Shown piece by piece: positions 18,212 through 28,636 of a stretch of 64,000 nucleotides of DNA. The translations under genes were made by a program, and so were the position numbers. The notes beneath the pieces were generated by a model. It worked only from the letters and a program-made list of their open reading frames with translations. It was not told where the DNA came from and did no database searches. The stretch covers positions 310,001-374,000 of the forward strand of contig NZ_PIPJ01000002.1 of NCBI RefSeq assembly GCF_003987135.1, written 5' to 3'. Position 1 is the stretch's first letter. Each line of letters starts with the position of its first letter. The stretch is from Aliidiomarina iranensis (GTDB lineage: Bacteria > Pseudomonadota > Gammaproteobacteria > Enterobacterales > Alteromonadaceae).

Positions 18212-19884
18212 TCTACTGAAAGCGGCTGGAATTCACGATACCAAGCAATAAATTTATCCGCGGGTAACGCCGCTGTGTAGTAAAAGCCTTGTACTGAGTT
18301 GCAGCCAATTTTTCGTAAATAAGCATTCGCCGAGGGAGTTTCTACCCCCTCGGCGATTGTTTTAATGCCCATATTTTTTGCCAAGCCAATTGCCGCATCA
18401 ACGATATGACGAGCACCATCATTATTTGGTAAATTCTGCACGAACGAACGATCAATTTTTATTACGGAAATCGGTAAGCGATGTAGATATTGCAAGCTAG
18501 AATACCCGGTACCAAAATCATCTACTGAAATCACTACTTTCGCCCGGCTCAAACGCAATAATTCTAATTGAGTGTGCGCTAAATCATTAATCAAAGCCCC
18601 TTCCGTGAGCTCTACTTCGATCATTTCACCGGGAATATCAGCCTTATCAAGCTCATTCAGTAATCGAGCCACGAAATCCTTATCCATAATATCGTGGGAA
18701 GAAATATTAATCGCAATTGGAATGGAAACCCCTTGCTCTCGCCATTCCTTAATTTGCTGCGTTACTTGAGTCATCACATTTTTGGTTATTTCCAGTATTA
18801 AAGTGCTTTGCTCCGCTTGCGGAATGAAATCACTCGGGGAAATATCACCATATAGAGGATGATGCCAACGTATCAGTGCCTCCGCACCACACACGCTGTT
18901 ACTCGCTAAATCGATTTTTGGCTGATAATGAACTGTTAGTTCGTTAGCGCGCAACGCCTTGGCCAAATCGCCAAGCAACGTAATGTTGCGTTGCACGGTT
19001 AATTCCAAGGACGAGGAAAATTGGACATAATCTCGTTGCGTTTTATACGCATGAGCAAGTGCAATTTCTGCGTGTTGTAGATAAATTTCAGGCTCGTCGT
19101 AATGAGCAGAAATGCATACCGCCCCAGCGTGGCTAGCCACGTAAACAGAATAAGAATCGAAGCGCACCGTTGATTTTAATACGCCCATTACTTTTTTCAG
19201 GTATGCCTCAATTTCGTTTGGTGCCGATTGCAGGAGAATGCCGATTTGATTGCTATCAGTTCGGTACAGTGTCAGCTTCTTATCTATCTGCTTTTGAAGT
19301 GACGCCGCCGATACATGAATCACTTGGTGAATAACCCGAAAACCAAAAGCCCCCTGCAATTCCCGAACATTATCAATACTCACAACAATAAGTAGATTTC
19401 GCTCACGAGACAAACGCTTGGGCTTATCTGTACTTATCAATTCCCGAATATCTTTGAGAAGTTTTTTCCGGTTCGGTAATTTGGTTTTGATGTCATGGCG
19501 AGCAAGCCAGCGCAAGTAATCGATGTAGCGTTTCACACTATCGTTTACCAGGCCGCTCAGGCCACCAATCAAAATGAAATAGCCCATTCGATAGAGCCAA
19601 TTTGCCAGCTCTTGCATTTCCCCTGTTGTGGTATCAATCGGCATCCACGGGCCTAAGGCTAGGCCGGCGATTAGCGCAACGAGGATGCCACCCGGCCAAC
19701 CAAAAATGAAGCCGGCGGCGAGAATGGGTAAATACATGGAGTGTGAGTAAACGTATTTGATGCCGCCGGTATACCACACCAGCCAAGTAACCAGCATTAC
19801 TGCCACTGCAATGGCTACGAGACCAATCCGTTGGATGAGTCGTTTATGGCTAAAGTAATATTGAACAATACGCTTATTATTCAT
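18208..19884 (-). CDS. Membrane-bound EAL phosphodiesterase with degenerate GGDEF domain
   Basis: 558 aa from the ATG at 19884 (the GTG at 19893 has no ribosome site). Residues ~15-125 hold four or five membrane segments. A GGDEF-like domain (about 135-295) is degenerate: the active-site position reads RTDSNQIGIL, so no cyclase activity is expected. The EAL domain (about 300-550) keeps the key residues: GAEALIRW, the Asn in INISS, Glu in ELTEGAL, DD in VDDFGTGYSSL, Lys in VIKIDRSF, Glu in IAEGVET. It should therefore degrade cyclic di-GMP. It is convergent with the S9 gene, and both stop codons share the TTAA at 18208-18211. Confidence 0.9.
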   Translation of the reverse strand: MNNKRIVQYYFSHKRLIQRIGLVAIAVAVMLVTWLVWYTGGIKYVYSHSMYLPILAAGFIFGWPGGILVALIAGLALGPWMPIDTTTGEMQELANWLYRMGYFILIGGLSGLVNDSVKRYIDYLRWLARHDIKTKLPNRKKLLKDIRELISTDKPKRLSRERNLLIVVSIDNVRELQGAFGFRVIHQVIHVSAASLQKQIDKKLTLYRTDSNQIGILLQSAPNEIEAYLKKVMGVLKSTVRFDSYSVYVASHAGAVCISAHYDEPEIYLQHAEIALAHAYKTQRDYVQFSSSLELTVQRNITLLGDLAKALRANELTVHYQPKIDLASNSVCGAEALIRWHHPLYGDISPSDFIPQAEQSTLILEITKNVMTQVTQQIKEWREQGVSIPIAINISSHDIMDKDFVARLLNELDKADIPGEMIEVELTEGALINDLAHTQLELLRLSRAKVVISVDDFGTGYSSLQYLHRLPISVIKIDRSFVQNLPNNDGARHIVDAAIGLAKNMGIKTIAEGVETPSANAYLRKIGCNSVQGFYYTAALPADKFIAWYREFQPLSVD

Positions 19885-20087
19885 AACGCCCACTTATTAT
19901 TTAGGCTGCACTCACATGAATCTTTACTTTATTCCATGTGCATGCCCATTTACATAAAGATAGTAAGGCATCAATAGCTTGTCTAATTTCTGTGTTTATT
20001 TTCCTGCTATTTTTGTGAGTTTTATTCACAAAAAATTAATATACTTTTGTTATCGCTTATTTCAACGTGCCGAGTAAATACTTAACC

Positions 20088-20681
20088 CTAATTTTCAGTG
20101 CCATCGTTGCCGATTCGGCTAGCCACAGCGCCTTTTTGATTTCTATACTTGGCATCTTCTCTGCGGCTATAAGGGCGCGCGCAAGGTTCGCTAAGGAGTT
20201 CAAAACTAAGTGCACCTATTTTCATCAGTGGCCGCAAGGCCAAGGGAAGTTTTCCACTGTTAAAAAACTCCAATACAATCTGCCCCGACCAACCCGGATC
20301 AATTCTATGCGCGGTTACATGCACCATTAATCCCAAGCGGGCCAGCGAGGATCGCCCATCGAGCCACCCTACAACATGTGGCGGCAGCGTAACTGATTCG
20401 TGGGTAACCGCCAGCGCGAATTCACCTGGATGAATAAAAAACGCATCGCCCTCTGCCAAGCGAATTTCCTCACTCATAACCCGCTGAATGGCCGCATCGA
20501 TTTCATCTCTAGGACCACTAATATCGATATACGGCGCGGCATGATCTTGCAGCACTCGAAAACTCTCACCCAAATGAATATCCACGGTAACTCCGCTAAT
20601 ATCTTTGGAAAGCGGAGCCGGCTCAATACCAATGATTCCTTCGGCTAAATACTGCTCAATCTGAGCATCCGTTAAGCGCAT
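20088..20681 (-). CDS. dcd: dCTP deaminase
   Basis: 197 aa, close to the 193 aa of E. coli Dcd. It deaminates dCTP to dUTP, feeding dTMP synthesis. The start [21 protein letters not shown], the core [39 protein letters not shown], and KIGALSFE match the family. AGAGGG precedes the ATG at 20681 by 9 bp. It lies downstream of apbC on the same strand, an arrangement also seen in E. coli where apbC, metG and dcd are neighbours. Confidence 0.95.
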   Translation of the reverse strand: MRLTDAQIEQYLAEGIIGIEPAPLSKDISGVTVDIHLGESFRVLQDHAAPYIDISGPRDEIDAAIQRVMSEEIRLAEGDAFFIHPGEFALAVTHESVTLPPHVVGWLDGRSSLARLGLMVHVTAHRIDPGWSGQIVLEFFNSGKLPLALRPLMKIGALSFELLSEPCARPYSRREDAKYRNQKGAVASRIGNDGTEN

Positions 20682-20773
20682 TCAAAGTACCCTCTTGTTT
20701 GATGTCATTATTATTCTGGTGTTTGCTCGATTCATTCTTTAGTTGCTGTAAACTCTTGCCTTAATCCGTTATA

Positions 20774-21808
20774 TCAACTATCAACATGCCTGCTTAGCGT
20801 GGTTAGTTCCCATGCGTTTGCAGCCAACTGCTGGGCCGATTCCCGAATTACCCCGTTCATCGCATGCCCAGGGTCACTAAGAGCAAGGGGTTCACCATTA
20901 TCCAAGCTCTCACGCAAAGCCGTTGTTAAAGGCCACTGACCCAATAATGGCACCTGATGTTTATTGGCTAAATCTAGCCCGCCCTTGCTCCCAAATATGC
21001 GCTCTTGGTTTCCACAAGCACCGCATTCAAAGTAACTCATATTTTCCACAAGCCCAATCACGGGCACATCCACTTTTTGAAACATCGCAATGCCTTTTTG
21101 TGCATCAGCCAATGCAATGTTCTGCGGTGTGGTCACGATAACGGCGCCGGTAAGTGGAAAATTCTGCGAAAGTGTTAATTGAATATCCCCTGTTCCTGGC
21201 GGTAAATCAACAAGCAGATAATCCAACTGGCTCCACTGCGTATCAAAAAACAGTTGTTCCACCGCTCTACTCGCCATCGGCCCACGCCAAATTGCAGCTG
21301 CCGAAGCATCTACTAAATAACCGAGGGAATTACCTTCAATAGAAAACTTATGCACAGGTAACATTTTCCGGTTCGGAGTAAAGGTTAATTGTTCGCCTTG
21401 ATTACCAAGCATAGTGGGCAATGAAGGCCCATAAATATCACCATCTAAGATACCAACACGCGCACCTTCATCGGCTAAGGCTTTCGCTAAACTCAAGGTT
21501 ACCGCAGATTTACCAACACCGCCCTTGCCCGAACCTATGGCAATAACATTTTTGATCTTGGGAAAATTAGCGCCTTGCGGTGCCTTTCCGGATTTTGCCG
21601 GTAAGGTTTCAATCGCTAACTGAATATCCCAATGATAAGTTTGCAATCTCGGCTCCTTCGCTATCAGGGCCTTAGCCCCAGTAACCGCTGCAAAAGGCAA
21701 GCTAAGGGTTACGTTTTCGCCCTTCACCTGTAGCCAATCTGCGGCAAAGCCGGCAGGAAAGATATTGCTGCGCAGCTCGGCGCAGATCGCTTGAATGCTC
21801 TCGGCCAT
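20774..21808 (-). CDS. apbC: Mrp/ApbC iron-sulfur cluster carrier ATPase
   Basis: 344 aa. The P-loop of the MinD/Mrp type is GSGKGGVGKSAVTLSLA near residue 93, followed by GILDGDIYGPSLPTMLG and LLVDLPPGTGDIQLT. The CxxC (FECGACG) that binds the bridging [4Fe-4S] cluster is present. The N-terminal ~75 residues are a short MIP18-like region. ApbC/Mrp carries Fe-S clusters to apoproteins. It is divergent from metG, the same as E. coli. Confidence 0.93.
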   Translation of the reverse strand: MAESIQAICAELRSNIFPAGFAADWLQVKGENVTLSLPFAAVTGAKALIAKEPRLQTYHWDIQLAIETLPAKSGKAPQGANFPKIKNVIAIGSGKGGVGKSAVTLSLAKALADEGARVGILDGDIYGPSLPTMLGNQGEQLTFTPNRKMLPVHKFSIEGNSLGYLVDASAAAIWRGPMASRAVEQLFFDTQWSQLDYLLVDLPPGTGDIQLTLSQNFPLTGAVIVTTPQNIALADAQKGIAMFQKVDVPVIGLVENMSYFECGACGNQERIFGSKGGLDLANKHQVPLLGQWPLTTALRESLDNGEPLALSDPGHAMNGVIRESAQQLAANAWELTTLSRHVDS

Positions 21809-21991
21809 TCTCTTCTACTCACTTTCATTAAAGGTAATAGCAGCCTAATTAAAATACTGGCAAGCCATTGTTTTATTTCTATGGTTGATGATAGTGATAT
21901 ATCCGTAGAGAAGCCACAGGAGTTGATGAAAACAGCCGCCATTTCAGCTACTATAAAGCTCTTTTGTAAACATGGCTGATAGAGAACACAT

Positions 21992-24082
21992 ATGGCAGCA
22001 AGCATTCAGGCAAGCACTCAAGCAAGCACCCCAGAGAACAAACGCCGCATTTTAGTGACCAACGCTCTTCCTTATGCGAATGGTCCAATTCATATCGGCC
22101 ATTTGCTTGGCTATATTCAAGCTGATATCTGGGTGCGGTTTCAGCGCTTATATGGCAACGAATGTCATTTCGTGTGTGCCGACGATGCCCACGGCACCCC
22201 AATCATGTTAAAAGCCCAGCAACTTGGTGTTGCACCTGAAGATATGATCGCTGATATGAATGCAGCGCACCAACGGGATTTCGCCGATTTTGCCGTATCT
22301 TTCGATAATTATCACTCAACCCACAGCCCGGAAAACCAAGAGCTCGCAAATTTAATTTACACCCGGCTGCGTGAAGCTGGCCACATTCAAACGCGCACGA
22401 TTGAGCAGCTGTTTGATCCAGAAAAAGAAATGTTTCTTCCCGATCGTTTTGTAAAAGGCGAATGCCCTGATTGTGGTGCCGATGATCAATACGGCGATAA
22501 CTGTGATGTGTGTGGCGCTACCTATGCACCTACTGATTTAAAGAATCCTCGGTCGGCAGTTTCCGGTGCTGTGCCTATCGTGCGTGAATCGGAGCATTAC
22601 TTTTTTGATTTACCTGCCTTTGGCGACATGCTAAAAGCCTGGACCCGCTCCGGTTCGTTACAATCTGAGATGGCCAATAAGCTCAACGAGTGGTTCGAGC
22701 AAGGCCTGCAACAATGGGATATTAGCCGGGATAAGCCTTATTTTGGCTTTGAAATTCCAGATGCGCCGGGTAAATACTTTTACGTGTGGCTTGATGCGCC
22801 GATTGGCTATATGAGCAGCTTTAAGAACTATTGTGCCAAACGCGATGATTTAGAGTTTGCTGATTTTTGGGATAAAGAAAGTTCAGCTGAGGTTTATCAC
22901 TTTATTGGCAAGGATATTATCTATTTCCACAGCTTGTTTTGGCCAGCTATGCTCAGCGGCGCCGATTTCCGCCAGCCTACGAATGTTTGGGCTCACGGTT
23001 TTATTACCGTGAACGGCACTAAGATGTCGAAATCGAAAGGCACCTTTATCATGGCGCGCACTTATTTAGAGCACCTCGACCCAGAGTATTTGCGCTATTA
23101 CTTCGCTGCGAAACTGAGCAGCCGTATTGACGATCTGGATTTAAACCTCACCGACTTCGCGCAGCGGGTTAACTCGGATCTCGTGGGTAAGGTGGTTAAT
23201 ATCGCCAGCCGCTGTGCCGGTTTTATTAGCAAAAAGTTTGCCGGCAAACTTTCCGATAACATCGATGACTCGGCTATGTTGGCGGATTTCCAAGCTGCCG
23301 CTACCACCATTGCGCAAGCGTACGAAGAGCGCGAATTTTCCCGCGCGATGCGTGAAATTATGAAGCTTGCGGATCGTGCCAACGAGTACATTGCGGTAAA
23401 AGAACCTTGGCAACTCGCGAAACAAGAGGGCAAAGAGCAGGAGGTACAAGATGTGTGCTCTATGGGTATTCATTTATTCCGTTTGCTCATGATCTACCTC
23501 ACGCCTGTGGTACCAAAGCTCTCGGCCGATTCACAAAACTTTTTAAACGATAGCTTTAGCTGGGAAAGCGCGCAAATTACGCTAACCGGCCACAGCATAA
23601 ATAAATTTAAAGCACTGATGCAACGGGTGCCTACTGAGAAAATTGAAAGTATGTTAGAAGCGTCAAAAGACAACAATACTGCAGCGCCAGCCGCAAAAGA
23701 CGAAAACACTGCGGTAGCAGAAACGAATAATCAACCTGAATTTGAGCCAATTGCCGCAGAAATCGAATTTGATGATTTTGCTAAAGTTGATTTGCGCGTG
23801 GCAAAAATAGTGAATGCCGAGCACGTGGAAGGTGCTGATAAACTTATCAAACTTACCCTGGATATCGGTAGCGAGCAGCGGCAAGTATTTGCTGGCTTAA
23901 AATCCGCATACAACCCTGAAGATTTAATTGGCCAGCTCACCGTGATGGTGGCTAACTTAAAACCACGCAAAATGCGCTTCGGCATGAGTGAAGGCATGGT
24001 GCTAGCGGCTGGCCCTGGCGGCAAAGAAATCTATATTTTAAACCCACATGATGGCGCACAACCTGGCCAGCGAGTAATGTAA
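21992..24082 (+). CDS. metG: Methionyl-tRNA synthetase
   Basis: 696 aa, long form. Class I signatures: HIGH at residues 34-37 ([10 protein letters not shown]) and KMSKS ([11 protein letters not shown]). A zinc-binding insertion reads [18 protein letters not shown]. An Ala/Asn-rich linker after ~residue 550 leads to the C-terminal EMAP-II/Trbp111-like tRNA-binding dimerisation domain ([29 protein letters not shown]). It charges tRNA-Met. The ATG at 21992 was chosen as the first in-frame Met; homologues start 15-20 residues before the [11 protein letters not shown] motif. Its TAA overlaps the rlmI ATG by one base. Confidence 0.97.
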   Translation: MAASIQASTQASTPENKRRILVTNALPYANGPIHIGHLLGYIQADIWVRFQRLYGNECHFVCADDAHGTPIMLKAQQLGVAPEDMIADMNAAHQRDFADFAVSFDNYHSTHSPENQELANLIYTRLREAGHIQTRTIEQLFDPEKEMFLPDRFVKGECPDCGADDQYGDNCDVCGATYAPTDLKNPRSAVSGAVPIVRESEHYFFDLPAFGDMLKAWTRSGSLQSEMANKLNEWFEQGLQQWDISRDKPYFGFEIPDAPGKYFYVWLDAPIGYMSSFKNYCAKRDDLEFADFWDKESSAEVYHFIGKDIIYFHSLFWPAMLSGADFRQPTNVWAHGFITVNGTKMSKSKGTFIMARTYLEHLDPEYLRYYFAAKLSSRIDDLDLNLTDFAQRVNSDLVGKVVNIASRCAGFISKKFAGKLSDNIDDSAMLADFQAAATTIAQAYEEREFSRAMREIMKLADRANEYIAVKEPWQLAKQEGKEQEVQDVCSMGIHLFRLLMIYLTPVVPKLSADSQNFLNDSFSWESAQITLTGHSINKFKALMQRVPTEKIESMLEASKDNNTAAPAAKDENTAVAETNNQPEFEPIAAEIEFDDFAKVDLRVAKIVNAEHVEGADKLIKLTLDIGSEQRQVFAGLKSAYNPEDLIGQLTVMVANLKPRKMRFGMSEGMVLAAGPGGKEIYILNPHDGAQPGQRVM

Positions 24083-25272
24083 TGGCAGAGCAAATTATCA
24101 TTAAAAGTGGCCGCGAGAAATCATTGCGCCGCCGGCATCCTTGGGTATTTAGCGGTGCGATTCATAAAATAAAGGGCAAGCCGGAACTCGGGGCCACCAT
24201 TAACGTTGTTTCCGATAAAGGTGAATTCCTGGGCGTAGCCGCCTACTCGCCACATTCACAAATTCGTGCGCGGATATGGAGCTTCAGCGAAGGCACGGAA
24301 ATCAACAAAGCGTTTTTTCGCAAGCGCATCATAGCGGCACAAGCTCTGCGCGAAACCCTAGTTGCACCTGTTACAAATGCCTATCGTATTATCGCTGGAG
24401 AATCCGATGGCCTTCCGGGCGTTACTATTGATCGATATGCCGATGTGCTGGTTTTGCAACTGCTCAGTGCCGGTGCTTCATTTCACCAAGAAACGATCAC
24501 CGCGGTTTTGCATGAGCTTTATCCAGAGTGCCGTATTTACGAACGTTCCGATGTGGATGTGCGACAAAAAGAAGGCTTAAAACTGGTTACCGGCGCTCGC
24601 CATGGCGAAGCGCCAAAAGAGCCCATTGTTATCGAGGAAAATGGGCTCAAGCTCAATGTCGATGTAATCGGCGGCCATAAAACCGGTTATTATCTGGATC
24701 AGCGTGATGCCCGCGCAGCTATTCGCCCCTATGTAAAAGATAAAACCGTTTTAAACTGCTTCGCCTATACCGGTGGTTTTGGCTTGTATGCTGCGGCGGC
24801 AGGCGCGAAAGAAGTGGTAAACGTGGATATGTCACAAGCAGCGCTAGATACCTCAGCAGCAAATTTAGCCTTGAATGGCCTATCTGCTAGCAACGTAAAG
24901 CACATCAAGGCCGATGTATTCACGCAACTGCGCACTTACGCCGAAAATGGCCAAAGGTTTGATGTAATCGTTCTTGATCCACCAAAGTTTGTTGATTCAA
25001 AGGCAAGTTTGAATCGAGCTTGCCGAGGCTACAAAGACATTAACCGCATCGCGGCAAAATTACTCAATCCTGGAGGTATTTTGTTTACCTTCTCATGCTC
25101 TGGCCTACTAAGTTCAGAGCTGTTTCAAAAAGTAGTGGCCGATGCTTGTCTAGATGCGAATCGTGATTTACAAATTATAGCGCGAACCAGCCAAGCCCCG
25201 GATCATCCAGTGCATATTCACTATCCAGAGGGTTGGTACTTAAAAGGCTTAATCCTCCGCGCTATGGATTAA
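24082..25272 (+). CDS. rlmI: 23S rRNA m5C1962 methyltransferase RlmI
   Basis: 396 aa. The N-terminal PUA domain ([23 protein letters not shown]) is joined to a SAM-dependent methyltransferase: motif I-like [20 protein letters not shown], the acidic [10 protein letters not shown], and the catalytic-loop [10 protein letters not shown], with [10 protein letters not shown] providing the catalytic Cys region. RlmI methylates C1962 of 23S rRNA. It overlaps metG by one base (TAATG), which suggests translational coupling, and is followed by a bidirectional terminator. Confidence 0.92.
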   Translation: MAEQIIIKSGREKSLRRRHPWVFSGAIHKIKGKPELGATINVVSDKGEFLGVAAYSPHSQIRARIWSFSEGTEINKAFFRKRIIAAQALRETLVAPVTNAYRIIAGESDGLPGVTIDRYADVLVLQLLSAGASFHQETITAVLHELYPECRIYERSDVDVRQKEGLKLVTGARHGEAPKEPIVIEENGLKLNVDVIGGHKTGYYLDQRDARAAIRPYVKDKTVLNCFAYTGGFGLYAAAAGAKEVVNVDMSQAALDTSAANLALNGLSASNVKHIKADVFTQLRTYAENGQRFDVIVLDPPKFVDSKASLNRACRGYKDINRIAAKLLNPGGILFTFSCSGLLSSELFQKVVADACLDANRDLQIIARTSQAPDHPVHIHYPEGWYLKGLILRAMD

Positions 25273-25362
25273 AACAACTAAACACTGAGAATTTAGCCGT
25301 TCTCATAATAAGCTCACCATACCGGCCAGTGTGCGTTTTGCGCTACAAAAAATGAGCTACAA

Positions 25363-25400
25363 AAAAGCCGTAACGATTAAATCGTTGCGGCTTTTGTTAT
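25363..25400. terminator. Bidirectional terminator between rlmI and hinT
   Basis: Inverted repeat AAAAGCCGTAACGA / TCGTTGCGGCTTTT (25363-25395) with one mismatch (T-G) and a 5-nt loop. T runs follow on both strands (TTTTGTTATT on plus, TTTTTTG on minus), so it can end both convergent genes. Confidence 0.85.
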
Positions 25401-25436
25401 TGAACGCTATCGGGTATGCCCTTCAGCAGCAATATA

Positions 25437-25814
25437 TTAGGCTTCCATCGGGTTCTTTTTAACCCGATCTTGATATGGTGGCCAACCTAAGGGTTTTCCT
25501 GCCAGCACATGCACATGAATGTGGTACACCGTTTGCCCACCAAATTCATTGCAGTTCATAACCGTGCGAAACCCTTCTTCGGCAAAACCTTCTTTGCGCG
25601 CAATTTCACCCGCAAGCCAATATAAGTGGCCAACAATTTCGCGATCATCTTTCGAAATATCGTTAACCGTAGCAATTTGTTTTTTTGGAATAATCAAAAA
25701 ATGCACCGGCGCCTGTGGATTAATATCTTTAAAAGCCAAGGCAATATCATCTTCATAAATGATATCCGCGGGGATTTCTCGATTGATAATTTTATCAAAT
25801 ATGGTATCACTCAT
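25437..25814 (-). CDS. hinT: HIT-family purine nucleoside phosphoramidase HinT
   Basis: 125 aa. The histidine triad is HIHVH at residues 98-102 (VYHIHVHVLAGK), with the substrate-binding FKDINPQAPVHFLIIPKK near residue 28 and the family C-terminal GGQTVYHIHVH context. HinT hydrolyses nucleoside 5'-phosphoramidates and aminoacyl-adenylates. The ATG at 25814 has AGGAAGG upstream. It follows the ggt gene by 39 bp on the same strand. Confidence 0.94.
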   Translation of the reverse strand: MSDTIFDKIINREIPADIIYEDDIALAFKDINPQAPVHFLIIPKKQIATVNDISKDDREIVGHLYWLAGEIARKEGFAEEGFRTVMNCNEFGGQTVYHIHVHVLAGKPLGWPPYQDRVKKNPMEA

Positions 25815-25853
25815 TGCATTCCCTTCCTGTTCAGGTAATTGGTTAATTGTTCC

Positions 25854-27695
25854 CTATTGGCCCTTCGCAATGCCTTCACGGCGAGGATCGGCACCACCCT
25901 CAAGGCCATCTTCACCGATACTAATACCATGCAAACCACTATTTAACGGGCGCACCTGAACTTCATGGCCACGGGCTTCAAGCAGAGCCTGAAGCTCAAC
26001 GATAGCAGTATCTGCTTCTAACGCAGTTGCACCATTCATGTTAGTAATCTTGGGTAAATCAATAGCTTCTTGCATGTTTAAATCCCAATCAAGCAGCCCA
26101 ATTAATGTTTGTGTGACATAGTTAATAATGCGCGGGCCACCCGGTGAGCCAACAATATGTAGTAAATCGCCGTTTTCATCAAACACAACCGCGGGCGACA
26201 TTGAACTGCGGGGCCGCTTGCCAGGCTCCACTCGGTTAGCAACCGGAACGCCGTTTACTTCGGGCACCAAGGAGAAATCCGTAAGCTGGTTATTTAACAA
26301 AAACCCGCGAGCCATTACCGCGGAACCAAAGCCCATTTCAATGGTGGTTGTCATGGATACAGCATTACCCTGCTTATCAACGATACTAATATGGCTCGTA
26401 TTCGGGAACTCCGGTGATTGATCATCAGCACGCTGCAAATCATTCAAGCTACCCGGTTCAGCCTTGCCCATATCAGTGCCACCGATAAGCGCAATCCGGC
26501 TCTCTAGATATTCTGGGTTCAGTAAAGCAGCCAAAGGCACATCAACATAATCCGCATCAGCGATATACCGATTGCGATCGGCAAAAGCTAAACGAGAAGC
26601 TTGGGTGAAGAAATGCAAAGCCTCTTCCCCGTTCACATCAAGCTTAGATAACTCAAACGGTTCGAGTAGAGCCATCGTTTGCAGCATAGTGATACCGCCT
26701 GAACTTGGTGGCCCCATACTGCAAATCTCAAATCGATGATAAGGCCCACATACGGGTTCTCGCCAAACCGGTTCATAACTTGCCAAATCATCGAGCGCGA
26801 GTAAACCCGGTGCAATAGCGTTCGTTTGCACAGCAGCAACGATATCTTCCGCAATTTCGCCCGAATAGAGCGCATCTGCGCCCTGCTCGGCAATTGAACG
26901 CAACGTATTTGCCAATTCTACGTTCCTTTTCAGGCTACCCGCCTGCAACGGCTCACCATTCGGAAAAAAGTATTCACGAGTTACCGGAGTTTGCGAAACA
27001 CCTGGGTTAATTTCCATTTCCAGTAGTTGCGCCAGCCGAGGCGATACCTCGAAGCCTTGCTCAGATAACGCAATACTCTCAGCAAACAAACGCTGCCATG
27101 GTAACTTACCCCAACGCTGGTGAGCGGCTTCTAAGCCTCGCATAACTCCCGGTGTTCCTACTGAACGGCCGCCTACAACGGCTTCAATCCAAGTTGGCGC
27201 GTTACCCTCAGCATCTAAAAATAATTCTGCGGTAGCAGCCATGGGTGCCGTTTCACGGGCATCAAGATTATGTAAGGTTTGCGTTTCGTTATCCCAATAC
27301 AACATAAAGGCACCACCACCAATCCCGGATGATTGTGGCTCGACAAGAGTTAGCATCGCTTGTACTGCAACGGCGGCATCAATGGCGCTTCCGCCCTCAG
27401 CCAGCACTGCTAAGCCTGCTTCAACAGCATGCGGGTTTGCCGCGGAAATCATATATTCCTGGGCGTACACCACTTGATTGTCGGCAAAACCCGTAGCCGC
27501 TTCTGGATCAAAGGCTTCGCGCTCGCTCGATGCTGGCGAACATGCGGTTAAAAATGCCAAGGCACTCACGGTTACACCGATGCATTTCGCAACGGGTAGC
27601 TGCTGCCACGTTTTTGTAAACAATCCTTGCAAAGAAAATTGCTTCAGAGGAGATTTTTTCATAGAAAAACGATGCGAGTTTGTTTTCTTTAGCAT
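25854..27695 (-). CDS. ggt: Gamma-glutamyltransferase (glutathione hydrolase), lipoprotein form
   Basis: 613 aa. The catalytic nucleophile is Thr433 in NTSHISIVDKQGNAVSM, where the proenzyme cleaves itself into large and small subunits; the PROSITE-type pattern T-S-H-x-S...G-N-x-V-S-x-T-T-T is complete. GRSVGTPGVMRGL and the oxyanion segment MGPPSSGG are also present. The N-terminus ends in a lipobox (LTAC, Cys52), so this form is probably membrane-anchored rather than freely periplasmic. The leader before the hydrophobic core is unusually long (~35 residues) but the ATG at 27695 has AAGGCGG upstream. It releases glutamate from gamma-glutamyl compounds. Confidence 0.93.
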   Translation of the reverse strand: MLKKTNSHRFSMKKSPLKQFSLQGLFTKTWQQLPVAKCIGVTVSALAFLTACSPASSEREAFDPEAATGFADNQVVYAQEYMISAANPHAVEAGLAVLAEGGSAIDAAVAVQAMLTLVEPQSSGIGGGAFMLYWDNETQTLHNLDARETAPMAATAELFLDAEGNAPTWIEAVVGGRSVGTPGVMRGLEAAHQRWGKLPWQRLFAESIALSEQGFEVSPRLAQLLEMEINPGVSQTPVTREYFFPNGEPLQAGSLKRNVELANTLRSIAEQGADALYSGEIAEDIVAAVQTNAIAPGLLALDDLASYEPVWREPVCGPYHRFEICSMGPPSSGGITMLQTMALLEPFELSKLDVNGEEALHFFTQASRLAFADRNRYIADADYVDVPLAALLNPEYLESRIALIGGTDMGKAEPGSLNDLQRADDQSPEFPNTSHISIVDKQGNAVSMTTTIEMGFGSAVMARGFLLNNQLTDFSLVPEVNGVPVANRVEPGKRPRSSMSPAVVFDENGDLLHIVGSPGGPRIINYVTQTLIGLLDWDLNMQEAIDLPKITNMNGATALEADTAIVELQALLEARGHEVQVRPLNSGLHGISIGEDGLEGGADPRREGIAKGQ

Positions 27696-27783
27696 TGATA
27701 CCGCCTTTTTTGCTGTAATTACTTATTTAAGGCTATCATAAGCGCCCAAACACCGCATCGCAATTTAGAGTAGAGTTCGAACC

Positions 27784-28404
27784 ATGAGTTTATCTAATTC
27801 TGATTTTAAAAAAGGCCCTATGAATAAGCTTATCCAAAATACCCGCTTCATGCTCGCACCACTCGTGCTGGCTATTATTTTAGTAGCCATTCATTTAAAC
27901 CCCAACGTGCAGAATTGGCTGGTATTAACCGAAACTGATCTGTTAAGACAACCTTGGCGGATTTTTACCACGCACCTTGTGCACTTGAATGATCAACATT
28001 TATGGGTGAACTTGGCAGCGCTCATACTTACGGCAATATTATTCCGGCGTTACATCCAAGGCAGATTATTATTAAACGTAATGATGATCAGCGCCTTGGG
28101 TGCTTCGTTAGTTCCCATTCTGCTCGAGCAAGATTACGATTTTGTTGGTTTATCGGGTGTGCTGCACGGTATTTTTGTGTATGTCGGAGTTTCGTTGTTG
28201 CGCACGCAAAGGCCAATTGGGATCACCATTTTAATGGTTATGATCGTGAAGCTAGGTGTTGATTTAACGCTTTCAGCGGATGAATCTTTTTGGTTGGGGG
28301 CCCAAGTGGCTTACCTCTGCCATGTTGGTGGTGCTATCGGCGGCGCACTTGCAGTACCGGGGTTGCGCCGAAAACCCATTGATATTGTAAAACCAAAACC
28401 ATAG
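27784..28404 (+). CDS. Rhombosortase-like intramembrane serine protease
   Basis: 206 aa with about six membrane segments. The rhomboid dyad is visible: Ser124 in VGLSGVLHGIFVYV and His180 in AYLCHVGGAIGG. The GLSGVLHG motif and short size fit rhombosortase (RrtA), which processes proteins with a GlyGly-CTERM tail in Vibrio and relatives. The HLVHLNDQHLWVNLAAL segment matches the rhomboid H-x3-N region. I found no GlyGly-CTERM protein in this window. The ATG at 27784 has only a weak ribosome site; the ATG at 27820 (MNKLIQ), preceded by AAAGG, is an alternative start. Confidence 0.8.
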   Translation: MSLSNSDFKKGPMNKLIQNTRFMLAPLVLAIILVAIHLNPNVQNWLVLTETDLLRQPWRIFTTHLVHLNDQHLWVNLAALILTAILFRRYIQGRLLLNVMMISALGASLVPILLEQDYDFVGLSGVLHGIFVYVGVSLLRTQRPIGITILMVMIVKLGVDLTLSADESFWLGAQVAYLCHVGGAIGGALAVPGLRRKPIDIVKPKP

Positions 28405-28505
28405 GGCTTTACATTACCCGCATCGATTCAGCTGAACAGCACCTGCTTCTTTAATTTACACTGCTAGGTTATGAGCGTAGGTAAATAATCGAAAAGGCAT
28501 GCATT

Positions 28506-28551
28506 AAAAAGCCCCAACTCGTTGGCAGAACCAACACGTTGGGGCTTTTTT
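28506..28551. terminator. Bidirectional terminator between rrtA-like gene and S9 peptidase gene
   Basis: AAAAAGCCCCAAC (28506-28518) pairs with GTTGGGGCTTTTT (28538-28550), a 13-bp perfect stem. T runs are present on both strands, so it serves both convergent genes. Confidence 0.9.
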
Positions 28552-28636
28552 ATACCCGTATTTTTCTATCAGTATTCGGCTTCAAGCTCGTTAGCTTTTT
28601 ATTGATTTTTAAACAACCGAAATACTTAGCTACCTT

